Shown here in pieces: positions 26,021-34,704 of a DNA stretch of 64,000 bases (within the stretch, counting starts at the first letter, position 1; every line of letters starts with the position of its first letter). Position numbers and translations under genes: made by a program. The notes beneath the pieces are model-generated. The model worked only from the letters and a program-made list of their open reading frames with translations, was not told where the DNA came from and did not search any database. Origin of the DNA: an uncultured Dehalococcoidia bacterium (GTDB taxonomy: Bacteria > Chloroflexota > Dehalococcoidia > Lucifugimonadales > CATOSD01). The stretch spans positions 1,168,442 through 1,232,441 of the forward strand of contig CATOSD010000002.1 of NCBI GenBank assembly GCA_951812395.1, read 5' to 3'.

Positions 26021-26788
26021 CTACAGGCCGTTAAGGAAGCGCTCTAACTCGAAGTTGAACACGTCCGGCCTCTCGAAGTAGACCGAGTGGCCCGTTTCCG
26101 GCACGCGCAATAGCGTAGCTCCCGGTATGTAGCCGGCGGCCATCTCGATCACGTGGGGCGGCGTAACGTCGTCCTCTTCACCCACGATGAAGAGCGTCGG
26201 CGTCGTGACCTTCGCAAGATCCGAGGCCAGCGGCCCTCCCGAAAGGCCCTCCGTACCGAACGGCACGCGGGGAGGATTCGTCCTGGAAATCTGCAGGTAC
26301 AGGTTCGCCAGGTTCGGGTTGCGCTCCTGGAACAGCCGGCCCAGTGCCCTCACGCCAATCTCCTGTGTCGCCGCCTGCGCCTCACGGAAGCTCGCGAACG
26401 CCTGCTGCAATTCCGGCTCGGCGATGCCGCCCGGCGTGTCCGCCATTACCAGGCTCTTCACGCGCTCCGGGTGCGCCACTGTCAGCCCCAGGCAAGTCCA
26501 TCCACCCATGGACTGCGCCACGAGATGCGCGCTGTCGATCCCCAGATGGTCGAGCAGCGCTCGCAGGTCCTCAACGAACATCGACCTGCCCGGCGCGTCG
26601 GTGGTGTCCAGCGACCGCCCGAAGCCTCGATGGTCGATTGTGATGCAGCGGTAGCTCCTCGAGAAGTAGGGTATCTGCTGCCACCAGCTAAGCAGGTTTC
26701 CCCCCGCTCCGTGGCAGAACACGATGGCGTCGCCTTCTCCAAATTCCTGGTAGTGCATCTCGATTCCATTAATGTCCGCTTTCGACAC
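26021..26788 (-). CDS. Alpha/beta hydrolase
   Basis: 255 aa of a single alpha/beta hydrolase domain. HGAGGNLLSWWQQ is the oxyanion loop, and AQSMGGWT holds the nucleophile Ser elbow. An acid follows in GEEDDVTPP and the His in PETGHSVYFE near the C terminus, completing the triad. GTG start with GGAGG 6 nt upstream. No signal peptide, so it is cytosolic; an ester or C-C bond hydrolase acting on a small organic acid pathway is possible, but substrate is unknown. Confidence 0.9.
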   Translation of the reverse strand: MSKADINGIEMHYQEFGEGDAIVFCHGAGGNLLSWWQQIPYFSRSYRCITIDHRGFGRSLDTTDAPGRSMFVEDLRALLDHLGIDSAHLVAQSMGGWTCLGLTVAHPERVKSLVMADTPGGIAEPELQQAFASFREAQAATQEIGVRALGRLFQERNPNLANLYLQISRTNPPRVPFGTEGLSGGPLASDLAKVTTPTLFIVGEEDDVTPPHVIEMAAGYIPGATLLRVPETGHSVYFERPDVFNFELERFLNGL

Positions 26789-26819
26789 GCGTCACCTCCC
26801 GCATGGTTCGTGTGTCGCC

Positions 26820-26849
26820 ATTCTAGCCCGGTTGCAGCCTTGCGGTCGA
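26820..26849 (-). promoter_or_regulatory. Possible promoter of the alpha/beta hydrolase gene
   Basis: Minus strand TCGACC (26849-26844), 18-bp spacer, TAGAAT (26825-26820), about 30 nt upstream of the start codon. Confidence 0.4.
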
Positions 26850-26897
26850 CCCCGCCCGGGCGGGGCGCGCAGCCACGGGGATCTTGCGCAGGAACCC

Positions 26898-27715
26898 GTT
26901 TCAGATTGCCAGGTGCGCCCAAGACCATCTCCTTTACGAACAAACTCCCCTTGCGCCCAACTCTGGACTTAAGGCCATCGCCTTGTGTTCGCCATATCAC
27001 CTAAAGCCTATCCGATAAGTCACTTCCCCGTCGCAGGGCTGACAGGGGAAGGTGTTAACAGAAAGCCTTCCAGATTGGCCCTTCCCCATCGCTGGGGGAA
27101 GGGTTAACGATGGGGGTTATGACTTGGTTGTCGGATAAGCCCCGAGCCTGTGTCCCCCTGCCGGCTCCCCAACGCATACCCCAGCCACGCCCCCTCGCCC
27201 AAACCCGACCCTTTCGCTCCCCAGCGCCCCGAAAAAACCGCCACTTTCCTGCGCCGCCCGTGCTCTGGCCCTGCCACCCAAACGTCCTACAGGCGCCCAG
27301 CCACTGGCCCACGTCTGCGCAGTTTCTCCCCACCGTTGCGGCCCAATCCCGCAGTCTCGCCACCCCCTCTTGCAATATGCGTACATACGTGCTACCCTCG
27401 CCCAGGCGAGGGACAGACCCCGCGGCCCGGAATCCCTACCCCCCAATAGGGATTATGCCCCAGGCATCCGTAGGGGCGTCCCTTGCGGGCGCCCTGTGCC
27501 AACGGATACACGGCCGGTCGGCCCGTCGACCCCCTGTCCTACTCTGTCACGCGGCGAGACACTTCTGCGCCGAATTGCCCACGCCGGCATTCCAGAATTG
27601 CGCAGAACCGTCGGCGCCCCCAGCTAGGAGTCGCACAGAATGTCGCAGAATCTAACAGAATTCGCTTTCCCGCTTTCGCGGGGCCAAAGATTAGGGGCGA
27701 CAGGTAGTCTGAAAC
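26898..27715. mobile_element. Long non-autonomous element, copy A (TIR family II) with a nested element
   Basis: The left end GTTTCAGATTGCCAGG and the right end, read as reverse complement (GTTTCAGACTACCTG), form imperfect terminal inverted repeats. The body matches copy B at 60833-61758 over its length, for example the paired segments near 27187-27270 and 60995-61070. The matches include GACCCTTTCGCTCCCCAGC, GTTTCTC near CTGCGCA, and the 3' AGAATGTCGCAGAATC. 818 bp long, or 683 bp after removal of a nested element at 27006-27140. The frames inside overlap each other and show no transposase motif. The ACAD promoter begins 22 bp beyond its right end. Confidence 0.75.
27006..27140. mobile_element. 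135-bp MITE-like insertion inside copy A (TIR family III)
   Basis: Ends GCCTATCCGA and, reverse-complemented, GCTTATCCGA match at 9 of 10 positions. It contains two G-rich hairpins (CTTCCCC...GGGGAAG, and CCCTTCCCC/GGGGAAGGG near 27080-27102). Copy B at 60833 lacks this segment at the matching position, so it is an insertion. No clean target duplication seen. Confidence 0.6.
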
Positions 27716-27737
27716 TACTTCCTAAACTGATCAGTCC

Positions 27738-27766
27738 TTGCGAAGTCGGGCGGCCTGAAATACAAT
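27738..27766 (+). promoter_or_regulatory. Predicted promoter of the acyl-CoA dehydrogenase genes
   Basis: TTGCGA (27738-27743), 17-bp spacer, TACAAT (27761-27766), just outside the right end of the long element. Leader of about 50 nt to the GTG at 27826. Confidence 0.6.
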
Positions 27767-27825
27767 TGCCTCGGCCATGGTGCCCCATGTCCGTAGCAGG
27801 CCAACCAGCGCCCAGGAGGTCACAG

Positions 27826-29058
27826 GTGGACTTCGAACCACGATATTCCGAAGAGCAGCAGCAGTTCAGGACCGAAGTGCGGGAGTGGCTCGAAGAGCAC
27901 GTTCCTTCGGACCTCGCCAACCCCGCCGACTCCGCTGATACGTCGTACGAGGACTATCTGAAGTACAGAGAGCTCGGCAGGAAGCTCGGCGATAAGGGCT
28001 GGCTGTGGGCCACCGCGCCGACACAGTACGGCGGAGGCGGCCTCTCCATCGACCACGCGATTGTCATAGAAGAAGAGTTGGACAGGCACGACCTGTCCGT
28101 TCCTCCCTACTACGACAGCGGGGGTCGCCTGGGAGGCGCGAGCATCCTGGTGTGGGGCAGCGACGAGCAGAAGGACCACTTCCTGCCTCCCATCTTCAAG
28201 GGCGATGTGCGCACCTGGCAGCTTCTCACCGAACCAGGGGCCGGTTCCGACTTGGCCGGTGTGAAAATCAGCGCCGTCCGCGACGGTGACGAGTATGTGA
28301 TTAACGGCCAGAAGATCTACGTGGGCAGCTCCAATGGGGCAGAGCAGTTCTGGATGATTACCTGCACCGACCCGGAGGGAGAGCGGCATCAGAACCTGAG
28401 CTGGTTCATAATTCCCGCCGACAGCCCCGGCATCACCGTCACCCCAATGGATCTGCTCATCGCCGGCGGCGAGGGCGGCGCGGGTACCGGCGTCAAGAAC
28501 ACAATCTTCTTCGACAACGTGCGAGTGCCGGCGTTCAACCTCATCGGCGGCGAGAACAACGGCTGGCGCGTCGCCACCACCCACCTGGAACTGGAGCACG
28601 GGTCCGGCGGCAACATACGGCGCAACAAGATGGTGGACAGACTGTTCGAGTACATGGGCGCACTCAAGAAGGACGGCAAGCCGCTGCTGGAAGATCAGGA
28701 CGCCCGTGACGCTCTGGGGGACTTCTACATAGAGGCCGAGATTTCCAGGCTCTTCGGACTCCGCAACTACTGGATGCGCAACTCTCGCGTGCCAATGTCC
28801 TACGAGGGGCCGCAGTCCTCCTTCTACCGCAAGAACACCGGGCTGAAGATGGCGCAGCGCATTCTGGACATGATCGGCCCCTACGCGCTCACCAACGACC
28901 CCAAGTGGGACCTGTCCGATGAGCACATGGAAGTCTACCAGCGTTCCAGCATAGTGGCCCTGCACCCCGGCGGCACCACGGACATACAAAAAGTGATCAT
29001 GGCCAGGCGCATCGGCATAGGTCGCGAGGTCAAAGAGAAGCAGGGCGCGCTGGCCTAA
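27826..29058 (+). CDS. Acyl-CoA dehydrogenase family protein, first
   Basis: 410 aa FAD enzyme oxidising an acyl-CoA and passing electrons to ETF. Visible: YSEEQQQFRTEVREWLEEHVP, TEPGAGSDLAGVKISAVRDGDEYVINGQKIYVG (FAD/substrate loop), and a C-terminal PGGTTDIQKVIMARRIG. The start is GTG at 27826 with a perfect AGGAGG 6 nt upstream; the open frame upstream to 27640 reads through the mobile element and is not part of the gene. It is followed by a second family member. Confidence 0.92.
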   Translation: MDFEPRYSEEQQQFRTEVREWLEEHVPSDLANPADSADTSYEDYLKYRELGRKLGDKGWLWATAPTQYGGGGLSIDHAIVIEEELDRHDLSVPPYYDSGGRLGGASILVWGSDEQKDHFLPPIFKGDVRTWQLLTEPGAGSDLAGVKISAVRDGDEYVINGQKIYVGSSNGAEQFWMITCTDPEGERHQNLSWFIIPADSPGITVTPMDLLIAGGEGGAGTGVKNTIFFDNVRVPAFNLIGGENNGWRVATTHLELEHGSGGNIRRNKMVDRLFEYMGALKKDGKPLLEDQDARDALGDFYIEAEISRLFGLRNYWMRNSRVPMSYEGPQSSFYRKNTGLKMAQRILDMIGPYALTNDPKWDLSDEHMEVYQRSSIVALHPGGTTDIQKVIMARRIGIGREVKEKQGALA

Positions 29059-29189
29059 ACTCCCTTCCCCCTTGACGGGGGAAGAGCCTGCCCTGAGCTC
29101 GTCTAAGGGTTAGGATCGGGGTGAAAGGCCCACGATGGCCCCCGTCCCTGACTTTCGCAAAACACCGCATCACCAGGAGAGGGCGCGTA
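29059..29189. repeat. Dispersed-repeat core between the two dehydrogenase genes
   Basis: 131 bp. The hairpin CTTCCCCC/GGGGGAAG at 29064-29084 is followed by AGCCTGCCCTGAGCTCGTCTAAGGGTTAGG, a close variant of the centre of the MITE at 6813-6949 without its terminal repeats. Confidence 0.65.
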
Positions 29190-30320
29190 ATGGACCTATC
29201 GCTGAGTGAGTACCAGCAGCAGTTGAAAAACACCGCGCGGGACTTCATGGACCGCGAGTGCCCCAAGGAGACGCTGCTGGACCTGGACGAGTCGGAGACC
29301 GGCTACAGCGACGACATCTGGCAAAAGGCCTCGGAAATCGGATGGCTGGGGATGCTCGTGCCTGCCGAGTACGGCGGCGCAGGTGGCTCACTGACGGACG
29401 CGGCGGTCGTCTACGAGCAACTCGGCAGCGGGCCGCTCTCAGGTCCGTTCTACTCGTCGGGCGTGCTCGGCGCGCTCATAGTCGAGGAGAGCGGCAGCGA
29501 TGAACAGAAGCAGCGCTTCTTGCCGGGAATAGCAAGCGGCCAGGAGATATTCGCGCTCGCCTTCACCGAGCCAAGCTACGGTTGGGGCCCCGGTTCGATC
29601 CAGATGCGAGCCGAGCGCACCAACGGCGGCTACACCCTCAGCGGAACCAAGCTTTTCGTTCACGACGCGGTCGCGGCGTCCAGGCTCATCTGCCCTGTTC
29701 GCACGGGAGAATCCGACGATCCCGCGGACGGCGTAACTCTCCTCGTCGTGGACTCCAGCGCCGAGGGCGTGACGTCGCGCAAGCTGTCGGGCTTCATGGG
29801 CTGGGTAGGCGAGGTCGACTTCGAAGGCGTGCGCGTGAGCGAGTCCGCGATCCTTGGGGAGGCCGGAGGCGGCTGGGCGCCGCTCCGGCGGGCCTTCCGC
29901 CGCGCCGCGCCGGTGCTGTGCGCTTACAAGGTGGGCGGCTCGCAGGCGGTGTTCGACATGTCAGTGGAGTACAGCCGCACGCGACGCCAGTTCGGCACGC
30001 CCATTGGCCGGTTCCAGAGGGTACAGGACCACATCATCGGCATCGTGAACCATCTTGACGCCGCGCGCTGGACCACGTTCGAGGCCCTCTGGAAGCTCGA
30101 CAGCGGCAGGCCTGCTGACACGAGCGTACACATGGCCAAGGCCGTCTCGAGCGAGGCGTACATGCAGGCCTGCAACGGCGCGCACGAGGTGCACGCCGGC
30201 CTGGGCGTAATGCGGGAGTACGGACTCACGCTCCACACGCGGATGTCGCGAACGCTGTATCACATGCTCGGAGACCCGCTCCACCACCGCAGGCTGATGG
30301 TAGACTCCCTCGACATCTAG
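29190..30320 (+). CDS. Acyl-CoA dehydrogenase family protein, second
   Basis: 376 aa, shorter and diverged from the first. MDLSLSEYQQQLKNTARDFM opens the helical domain, VPAEYGGAGGSLTDAAVVYE follows, then FTEPSYGWGPGSIQMRAERT with an altered FAD loop, and late YSRTRRQFGTPIGRFQRVQDH and VHAGLGVMREYGLTLHTR. The pair likely forms a heteromeric dehydrogenase, as known for steroid-side-chain and some aromatic pathways. ATG at 29190 with AGGAG upstream is chosen over the longer frame. The stop TAG shares a CTAG with the convergent DmpA gene. Confidence 0.92.
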   Translation: MDLSLSEYQQQLKNTARDFMDRECPKETLLDLDESETGYSDDIWQKASEIGWLGMLVPAEYGGAGGSLTDAAVVYEQLGSGPLSGPFYSSGVLGALIVEESGSDEQKQRFLPGIASGQEIFALAFTEPSYGWGPGSIQMRAERTNGGYTLSGTKLFVHDAVAASRLICPVRTGESDDPADGVTLLVVDSSAEGVTSRKLSGFMGWVGEVDFEGVRVSESAILGEAGGGWAPLRRAFRRAAPVLCAYKVGGSQAVFDMSVEYSRTRRQFGTPIGRFQRVQDHIIGIVNHLDAARWTTFEALWKLDSGRPADTSVHMAKAVSSEAYMQACNGAHEVHAGLGVMREYGLTLHTRMSRTLYHMLGDPLHHRRLMVDSLDI

Positions 30321-31375
30321 CAGCGGACGGTCAGCAGCTCGCCGAGCCTGTCGATCGGGATCTCGTAGCGCGTGTTGCCATCCCGGCCAACCGTGGTTTC
30401 GGATCTCAGTATCGAGTTCACAATCGCCTCTTCGGTCGCCTCAACCGCGGCCCGGAACAGAGGTGTCAGCGCAGCGTCGTCGATGTCCGGACGCTCGTAC
30501 GAATTCGAGAACGCGATCACGAAGTCGCCGCTGCCGTGGCTCGCTATGCCCCCTACCCGCGCGAGGCCCAGGCCGGCGCGCCTTGCTATGCGACCGAGTT
30601 GGCGCGCCGTCACGGGGGCGTCGGTCCCGAGCACCATCATCGTCGACCCACCGGACTCGTCGGACATGCCGGGCGGCAGGATGTGGCGGCCCACTTCCAC
30701 GCCGCCGATGCGAAGCTCGCGAGGGTCGCCCGTGTTGGTCAGCGTCAGCGCCCCCACCGTGTAGGTAGCGTCCACCCCGTGACAGATGCGGGAAGCCGTG
30801 CCGATACCCGCTTTCCACCCGAACCCTGTCATGCCCGCGCCTGCGCCGACATTGCCTTCTTCCACGTTCGGTGTCGTTGCGCCGTTGATTGCGTCGAAAA
30901 CGTGCTTCGCCTCGACGTGCCTGCCGATGATGTCGTTTAGGAAGCCGTCGTTGCACTCCCCCACAATAGGATTGAAGGAGTAGACGCCAGGGTTGGAGCC
31001 CGCCAGGAAGTCTATCAAGGCATCAGCAACACGCCAGGTGCTCAGGGTGCCGGTCAGGGCGATCGGGGTCTCGATAACGCCCAGTTCCTGCACCTGCAGA
31101 AATCCGACCGCCTTTCCGAACCCGTTCAACACGTGTACGGCGGCAGTCACCTTGTGCCTGAACAGGCCGCGCTGGTGGGGCATGATCACGGTTACGCCCG
31201 TGCGAACCGGTCCACTGCCGATCCGCATAGGGCCATCCCCTTCTATCAGAGTCGTGTGGCCTACAGCCACACCCTCTACGTCAGTTATCGAATTGTGCTC
31301 CCCACGGGGGAGTAGTCCAAGTTGCAACCCCAATTCAGTCGCACGGGGTCGCGCGCTGGATTTTCTGCCAATCAT
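30317..31375 (-). CDS. P1 (DmpA/S58) family aminopeptidase
   Basis: 352 aa. N-terminal nucleophile peptidase that self-cleaves a precursor between Gly and Ser; relatives are D-/L-aminopeptidases and beta-peptidyl aminopeptidases. Visible: ITDVEGVAVGHTTLI, NPIVGECNDGFLND, VEEGNVGAGAGMTGFGWKAG, and GGSTMMVLGTDAPVTARQLGRIARRA containing the presumed Gly-Ser cleavage site with the nucleophile Ser. ATG at 31375 with GGAG upstream. A single gene, read convergently with the dehydrogenase operon. Confidence 0.9.
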   Translation of the reverse strand: MIGRKSSARPRATELGLQLGLLPRGEHNSITDVEGVAVGHTTLIEGDGPMRIGSGPVRTGVTVIMPHQRGLFRHKVTAAVHVLNGFGKAVGFLQVQELGVIETPIALTGTLSTWRVADALIDFLAGSNPGVYSFNPIVGECNDGFLNDIIGRHVEAKHVFDAINGATTPNVEEGNVGAGAGMTGFGWKAGIGTASRICHGVDATYTVGALTLTNTGDPRELRIGGVEVGRHILPPGMSDESGGSTMMVLGTDAPVTARQLGRIARRAGLGLARVGGIASHGSGDFVIAFSNSYERPDIDDAALTPLFRAAVEATEEAIVNSILRSETTVGRDGNTRYEIPIDRLGELLTVRC

Positions 31376-31407
31376 ATGTTAGCTCCGCTTCAAGTTTGGG
31401 TTGAACG

Positions 31408-31436
31408 AGAATAGACTAAGTCCAATTCGAGTGCAA
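31408..31436 (-). promoter_or_regulatory. Predicted promoter of the DmpA-type peptidase gene
   Basis: Minus strand TTGCAC (31436-31431), 17-bp spacer, TATTCT (31413-31408), about 32 nt upstream of the ATG. Confidence 0.4.
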
Positions 31437-31478
31437 GCCACAAACCGAGCCCTGCGTCTGTCGTCCGGCTGCCGATCG

Positions 31479-32345
31479 CTAGGCGCTCGCCGCCAGCAGC
31501 ATCAGTCCGGCCATGGCGGCGGCCAGGCCCACCCACTGGTTGGGCGCGATCCTCTCTCGGAATAGCACCAGCCCACCCAGTATCGGCAGCACTGGGTAGA
31601 TCGTCGCCGACGCCGCGACTATGGAGATTACCCCCACTTCGGCGCCGCGCGCAAATGCGAACAGACCGAGCGTCTCGAGCAGCGCGACGAACAGGGCGCC
31701 CCCGAGCAGCGTCAAGCTGAGAGTCCGCCAGGGCACGGTTCGCGTCACCGCCAGCGCCGGCGCGACCATGGCCAGCGTCAGCATCCTCGTCAAGAAGACG
31801 GGCAGGAACCAGCCCAGCTCCCGCGAGGCGAGGCTAATCAAGTACTGCCAACTCCCGAGACAGAGCATAGTCACGATGGCGAACAGCACCCCCTGCCCTA
31901 CAAGTCCGCGCCTGGACTTCAGGTTGCGCAGGTCGACCGACACCAGCGCCACGCCGCCTATCACCGCCGGCATCGCGGCGAGCTGTATGCCGCTGAGGCG
32001 CTCCCCCGCCAGCGCGACGGCCAGCAGTATGACCACGACCGCGTTCGCGCCGATGATTGGCGTGACAATGGCTATCGGACCAATCTGCAGCGCGCGGTAG
32101 AAGAATATGTAGGTCCCGAACGCTAGAGCGGAGATCGCCGCCATCTCGGCCCACTGGCCCGCCCCGACTTCCCTGAGGTCGTTGGCGACGAGCAGGTAGG
32201 CGGACGACAGCGCCACCGAGCCGACGTGTACCCAGAACACGGTCCTGAGTCCGCCAATGCGCTTCGTGACCAGAGCGGCCGCGAAGTCGGACGCTCCCCA
32301 ACCTATCGCGGCCAGAAGCCCAAATGCGAGACTCTCGATTACCAC
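31479..32345 (-). CDS. EamA/DMT-family transporter
   Basis: 288 aa with about ten hydrophobic segments in two EamA repeats, opening with LAFGLLAAIGWGASDFAAALV. YRALQIGPIAIVTPIIGANAVVVILLAVALAGERL is the conserved helix pair in the first half and LFRERIAPNQWVGLAAAMAGL closes the second. Such proteins export metabolites or amino acids; the substrate is unknown. Starts at ATG 32345, 11 bp after the M50 protease stop, so likely the last gene of a minus operon. Confidence 0.88.
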   Translation of the reverse strand: MVIESLAFGLLAAIGWGASDFAAALVTKRIGGLRTVFWVHVGSVALSSAYLLVANDLREVGAGQWAEMAAISALAFGTYIFFYRALQIGPIAIVTPIIGANAVVVILLAVALAGERLSGIQLAAMPAVIGGVALVSVDLRNLKSRRGLVGQGVLFAIVTMLCLGSWQYLISLASRELGWFLPVFLTRMLTLAMVAPALAVTRTVPWRTLSLTLLGGALFVALLETLGLFAFARGAEVGVISIVAASATIYPVLPILGGLVLFRERIAPNQWVGLAAAMAGLMLLAASA

Positions 32346-32356
32346 GCGCCGGCCGG

Positions 32357-33493
32357 CTAGCGCGCGCCGGTGGCGGAGCGGTCGCTACGAATGGACCGCA
32401 GGGCGTCCGAGGTCGAGAGGCTGCCGACAAGCCGCTCGCCGTCGACGACAGCAAGCTCGCCGTCCTGCAGCGTCGCCAGCAGATCCACGGCGTCCCACAG
32501 GTTGTCGTCGGGGCGCACGGATGGCAGCGGCAACGGCCTCATGGCGTTGCGCACCGGAACCGCCTGCCACAGAGCCGTAGGCACGGAGGCGGCATCCGCT
32601 CCGTTGAGCTCCCCGACAAGCCTGCTGCCCTCGCACACGAACAGCGCCCGTCGGCCTGAGGGAAGCAGCCTGCGGTGAACGGCGTCCCCCACCGGCATGT
32701 CCGGCGGAGCGACCAGCGGCTCGGCACACATAGCCGAGGACACCAACGGCGGATCCTCGGCTTCAGCCGCTTCCCGCCTGCGTGAGGAGGCCGCCGCGGC
32801 CGCGAACAGGAACAGGCCAACCAGCACGAGCAGCAGCCCGCCCGCATTGCCCTGCAAAACCCGGAACATGCCCCAGGCCACGAACGCCAACCCGAACAAC
32901 TGCCCTCCCCAGCCGGCGATGGTAGTCGCGAGGCGGAAACTGCCGCTGATCGCCCACACTATCGAGCGAAAGATCCTGCCCCCGTCCATGGGATAAGCAG
33001 GAATCAGGTTGAACAGGCCCAACAGCAGGTTGACCACCGACAGGTAGACCAGTATGCCCTGCAACGGCGAGTACGAAATGCTTAGCGGTTGCAGCGCCAA
33101 CCAGAACAGACCGGCGAGCACCAGGCTAGTCGCGGGGCCGACCGACGCAATCGAGAGCTCTTCCCAGGCCGTGCGCGGCTCCGCCTTCAGTTGGCTGATG
33201 CCCCCCAGCAGGAACAGCGTGATACCCTGCACCTCTATTCCCCGACGCCTTGCGACGATGGAATGGGCAAACTCGTGGGCCAGCACGGACGCGAACAGCA
33301 ACAATGCCGCCGCAAGGGCGGTGGCCCAGTACTGCGGGCCGCTCCACCCCCGGTAGAGCGCGGGGTAGAACTGGGTCGCCAGACTCCACGTGACCAGGGC
33401 CAGCAGCAGAAACCATGAGTAGTGGAGTCCCACAGGTATGCCCGAAACGTTCGCTATGTTGAGAGTTGAGCCACCACCCATCGGCGCCAGCAT
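32357..33493 (-). CDS. Site-2-type (M50) metalloprotease with CBS-like C terminus
   Basis: 378 aa. The membrane domain carries the zinc motif HEFAH in FASVLAHEFAHSIVARRRGIEV and the third ligand in AYPMDGGRIFRSI, with membrane segments before and after. The C-terminal ~150 residues resemble a pair of CBS modules (MPVGDAVHRRLLPSGRRALFV; MRPLPLPSVRPDDNLWDAVDLL). Such proteins perform intramembrane proteolysis or sporulation-type processing, regulated by nucleotide binding. Start at ATG 33493; the frame running to 33829 lies in the next gene and is discounted. A GTG at 33532 is an alternative. Confidence 0.88.
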   Translation of the reverse strand: MLAPMGGGSTLNIANVSGIPVGLHYSWFLLLALVTWSLATQFYPALYRGWSGPQYWATALAAALLLFASVLAHEFAHSIVARRRGIEVQGITLFLLGGISQLKAEPRTAWEELSIASVGPATSLVLAGLFWLALQPLSISYSPLQGILVYLSVVNLLLGLFNLIPAYPMDGGRIFRSIVWAISGSFRLATTIAGWGGQLFGLAFVAWGMFRVLQGNAGGLLLVLVGLFLFAAAAASSRRREAAEAEDPPLVSSAMCAEPLVAPPDMPVGDAVHRRLLPSGRRALFVCEGSRLVGELNGADAASVPTALWQAVPVRNAMRPLPLPSVRPDDNLWDAVDLLATLQDGELAVVDGERLVGSLSTSDALRSIRSDRSATGAR

Positions 33494-33561
33494 GAAACGC
33501 TGCGCCGTCTCGCGGAGCCGTGTGAAGAACACCGTTCGATCCCGGCGGTTGGCCAAGGCCG

Positions 33562-34671
33562 TCAGCCCAGGACCGTTACGCCGATGAGACGGCCAATGCC
33601 GTAGGTGACGCCGGCGGCGGCGCATCCCAGGGCCAGCATCCGGATCGCGCCCCAGACTGGGTTGTTGCCCGAAAACGCGGCCAGCGTGCCACCTACGACG
33701 GCGAGTGCGCCCGCGCTCATCGCGGCGCTCAGAATGAAGGCCGACGTGCCTGTGTTGAGGAGGTACGCCAGAAGCGGCACAAGCGCCCCGACCACGAAGG
33801 CGGCGAACGAGCTGAACGCCGCCTGCCACGGCGAACCGAGTTGGTCCGGGTCCAGCCCTAGCTCCTCCCTCGCCATCGTGTCCAAAGCCACTTCCGGGCG
33901 CTCCATGATTCGCTTGGCGAAGGTCTCGGCCTCCTCCTGGCTCAGCCCCTTCGCCCTGTAGATTAGCACCAGCTCCTGCTCCTCCTCCTCGGGCCAGGCC
34001 TCCAGCTCGGCGCGCTCGACACGGATGCTTTTCTCATACACGTCCCGCTGAGACCGCATCGAGACGTACTCGCCCGCCGCCATCGAGAAGGCCCCGGCAA
34101 GCAGCCCGGCAAGTCCGGCGAGCAATACGATATCAGGATTGCCCGAACCGCCCGCGACTCCCATCACCAGGCTGAAGTTCGAAACCAGCCCGTCGTTCAC
34201 GCCAAGCACCGCAGCCCTCAGGCCACCGCCGCCGACTGCGCCGGACCGACTCAACTCGCGCCGGGCCACGCCGTCTTCACCCGCGTCAAGCCGGCGCAGC
34301 GTGCGCGCATGCTTGCGCTCCTCCTCCGCCATGTCCTCCGCGCCCGGCTCGTAGTCGTAGGCGTCGATCTCCTTTGCCTCGACGCGAATGAGCCACGGCA
34401 ACACCCGCTTGACCCCCAGGACGCCGAGGGCGAGGTTGAACACGCGAACCCTGAGATTGACTTTGGGCCGGATAGGCTCGGCATCCTCCACGCCCAGCTT
34501 CTCGGCCCATCTGCGAGCGTGGCGGAGTTCCGACTCCACGAGCTGCTCGAAAATCTCTGCCGTTGCGGCGTTATCTTCGGCCTTCGCCATGGAGGCGTAC
34601 ATCGCAGCTGCTTCCAGCTCAGCGTCCAGGAATTCCCTGTAGCGCCTTCTGTCTGACTCTCTCATACACAT
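33562..34671 (-). CDS. Ferritin-like/VIT-type iron transporter (MbfA-like)
   Basis: 369 aa. An N-terminal ferritin-like four-helix domain (about 1-140) has the iron-binding Glu/His pattern of rubrerythrins (FLDAELEAAAMYASMAKAED, ESELRHARRW, EERKHART). The C-terminal VIT1/CCC1 membrane domain has LRAAVLGVNDGLVSNFSLVMG and FSMAAGEYVSMRSQRD, then four to five membrane segments. This fusion is known from MbfA proteins that export iron and protect against peroxide stress. The start is one of two nearby ATGs (34671 or 34665) directly behind a TATAAT. It follows endonuclease IV. Confidence 0.9.
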   Translation of the reverse strand: MCMRESDRRRYREFLDAELEAAAMYASMAKAEDNAATAEIFEQLVESELRHARRWAEKLGVEDAEPIRPKVNLRVRVFNLALGVLGVKRVLPWLIRVEAKEIDAYDYEPGAEDMAEEERKHARTLRRLDAGEDGVARRELSRSGAVGGGGLRAAVLGVNDGLVSNFSLVMGVAGGSGNPDIVLLAGLAGLLAGAFSMAAGEYVSMRSQRDVYEKSIRVERAELEAWPEEEEQELVLIYRAKGLSQEEAETFAKRIMERPEVALDTMAREELGLDPDQLGSPWQAAFSSFAAFVVGALVPLLAYLLNTGTSAFILSAAMSAGALAVVGGTLAAFSGNNPVWGAIRMLALGCAAAGVTYGIGRLIGVTVLG

Positions 34672-34673
34672 CT

Positions 34674-34679
34674 ATTATA
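34674..34679 (-). promoter_or_regulatory. TATAAT box abutting the MbfA-like start codons
   Basis: A perfect TATAAT on the minus strand lies 2 nt before the first ATG and 8 nt before the second. No ribosome binding site and no good -35 are seen. If used, transcription would begin at or within the start codons (leaderless message). Confidence 0.45.
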
Positions 34680-34704
34680 TGCAAAACGGGGTCTGGCTGG
34701 CGCG

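Noticed and set aside
26898-27715. Transposase gene inside the long element
   Set aside because: All frames are short, overlap, and lack DDE, HUH, serine or tyrosine recombinase motifs. The element is treated as non-autonomous.
27640-27825. Extended acyl-CoA dehydrogenase starting at 27640
   Set aside because: The 62 extra residues would be translated from the mobile element end and the predicted promoter. The GTG at 27826 has a perfect ribosome site.
27820-28989. 389-codon minus-strand frame over the first acyl-CoA dehydrogenase
   Set aside because: The plus-strand gene has all family motifs; the antisense frame has none.
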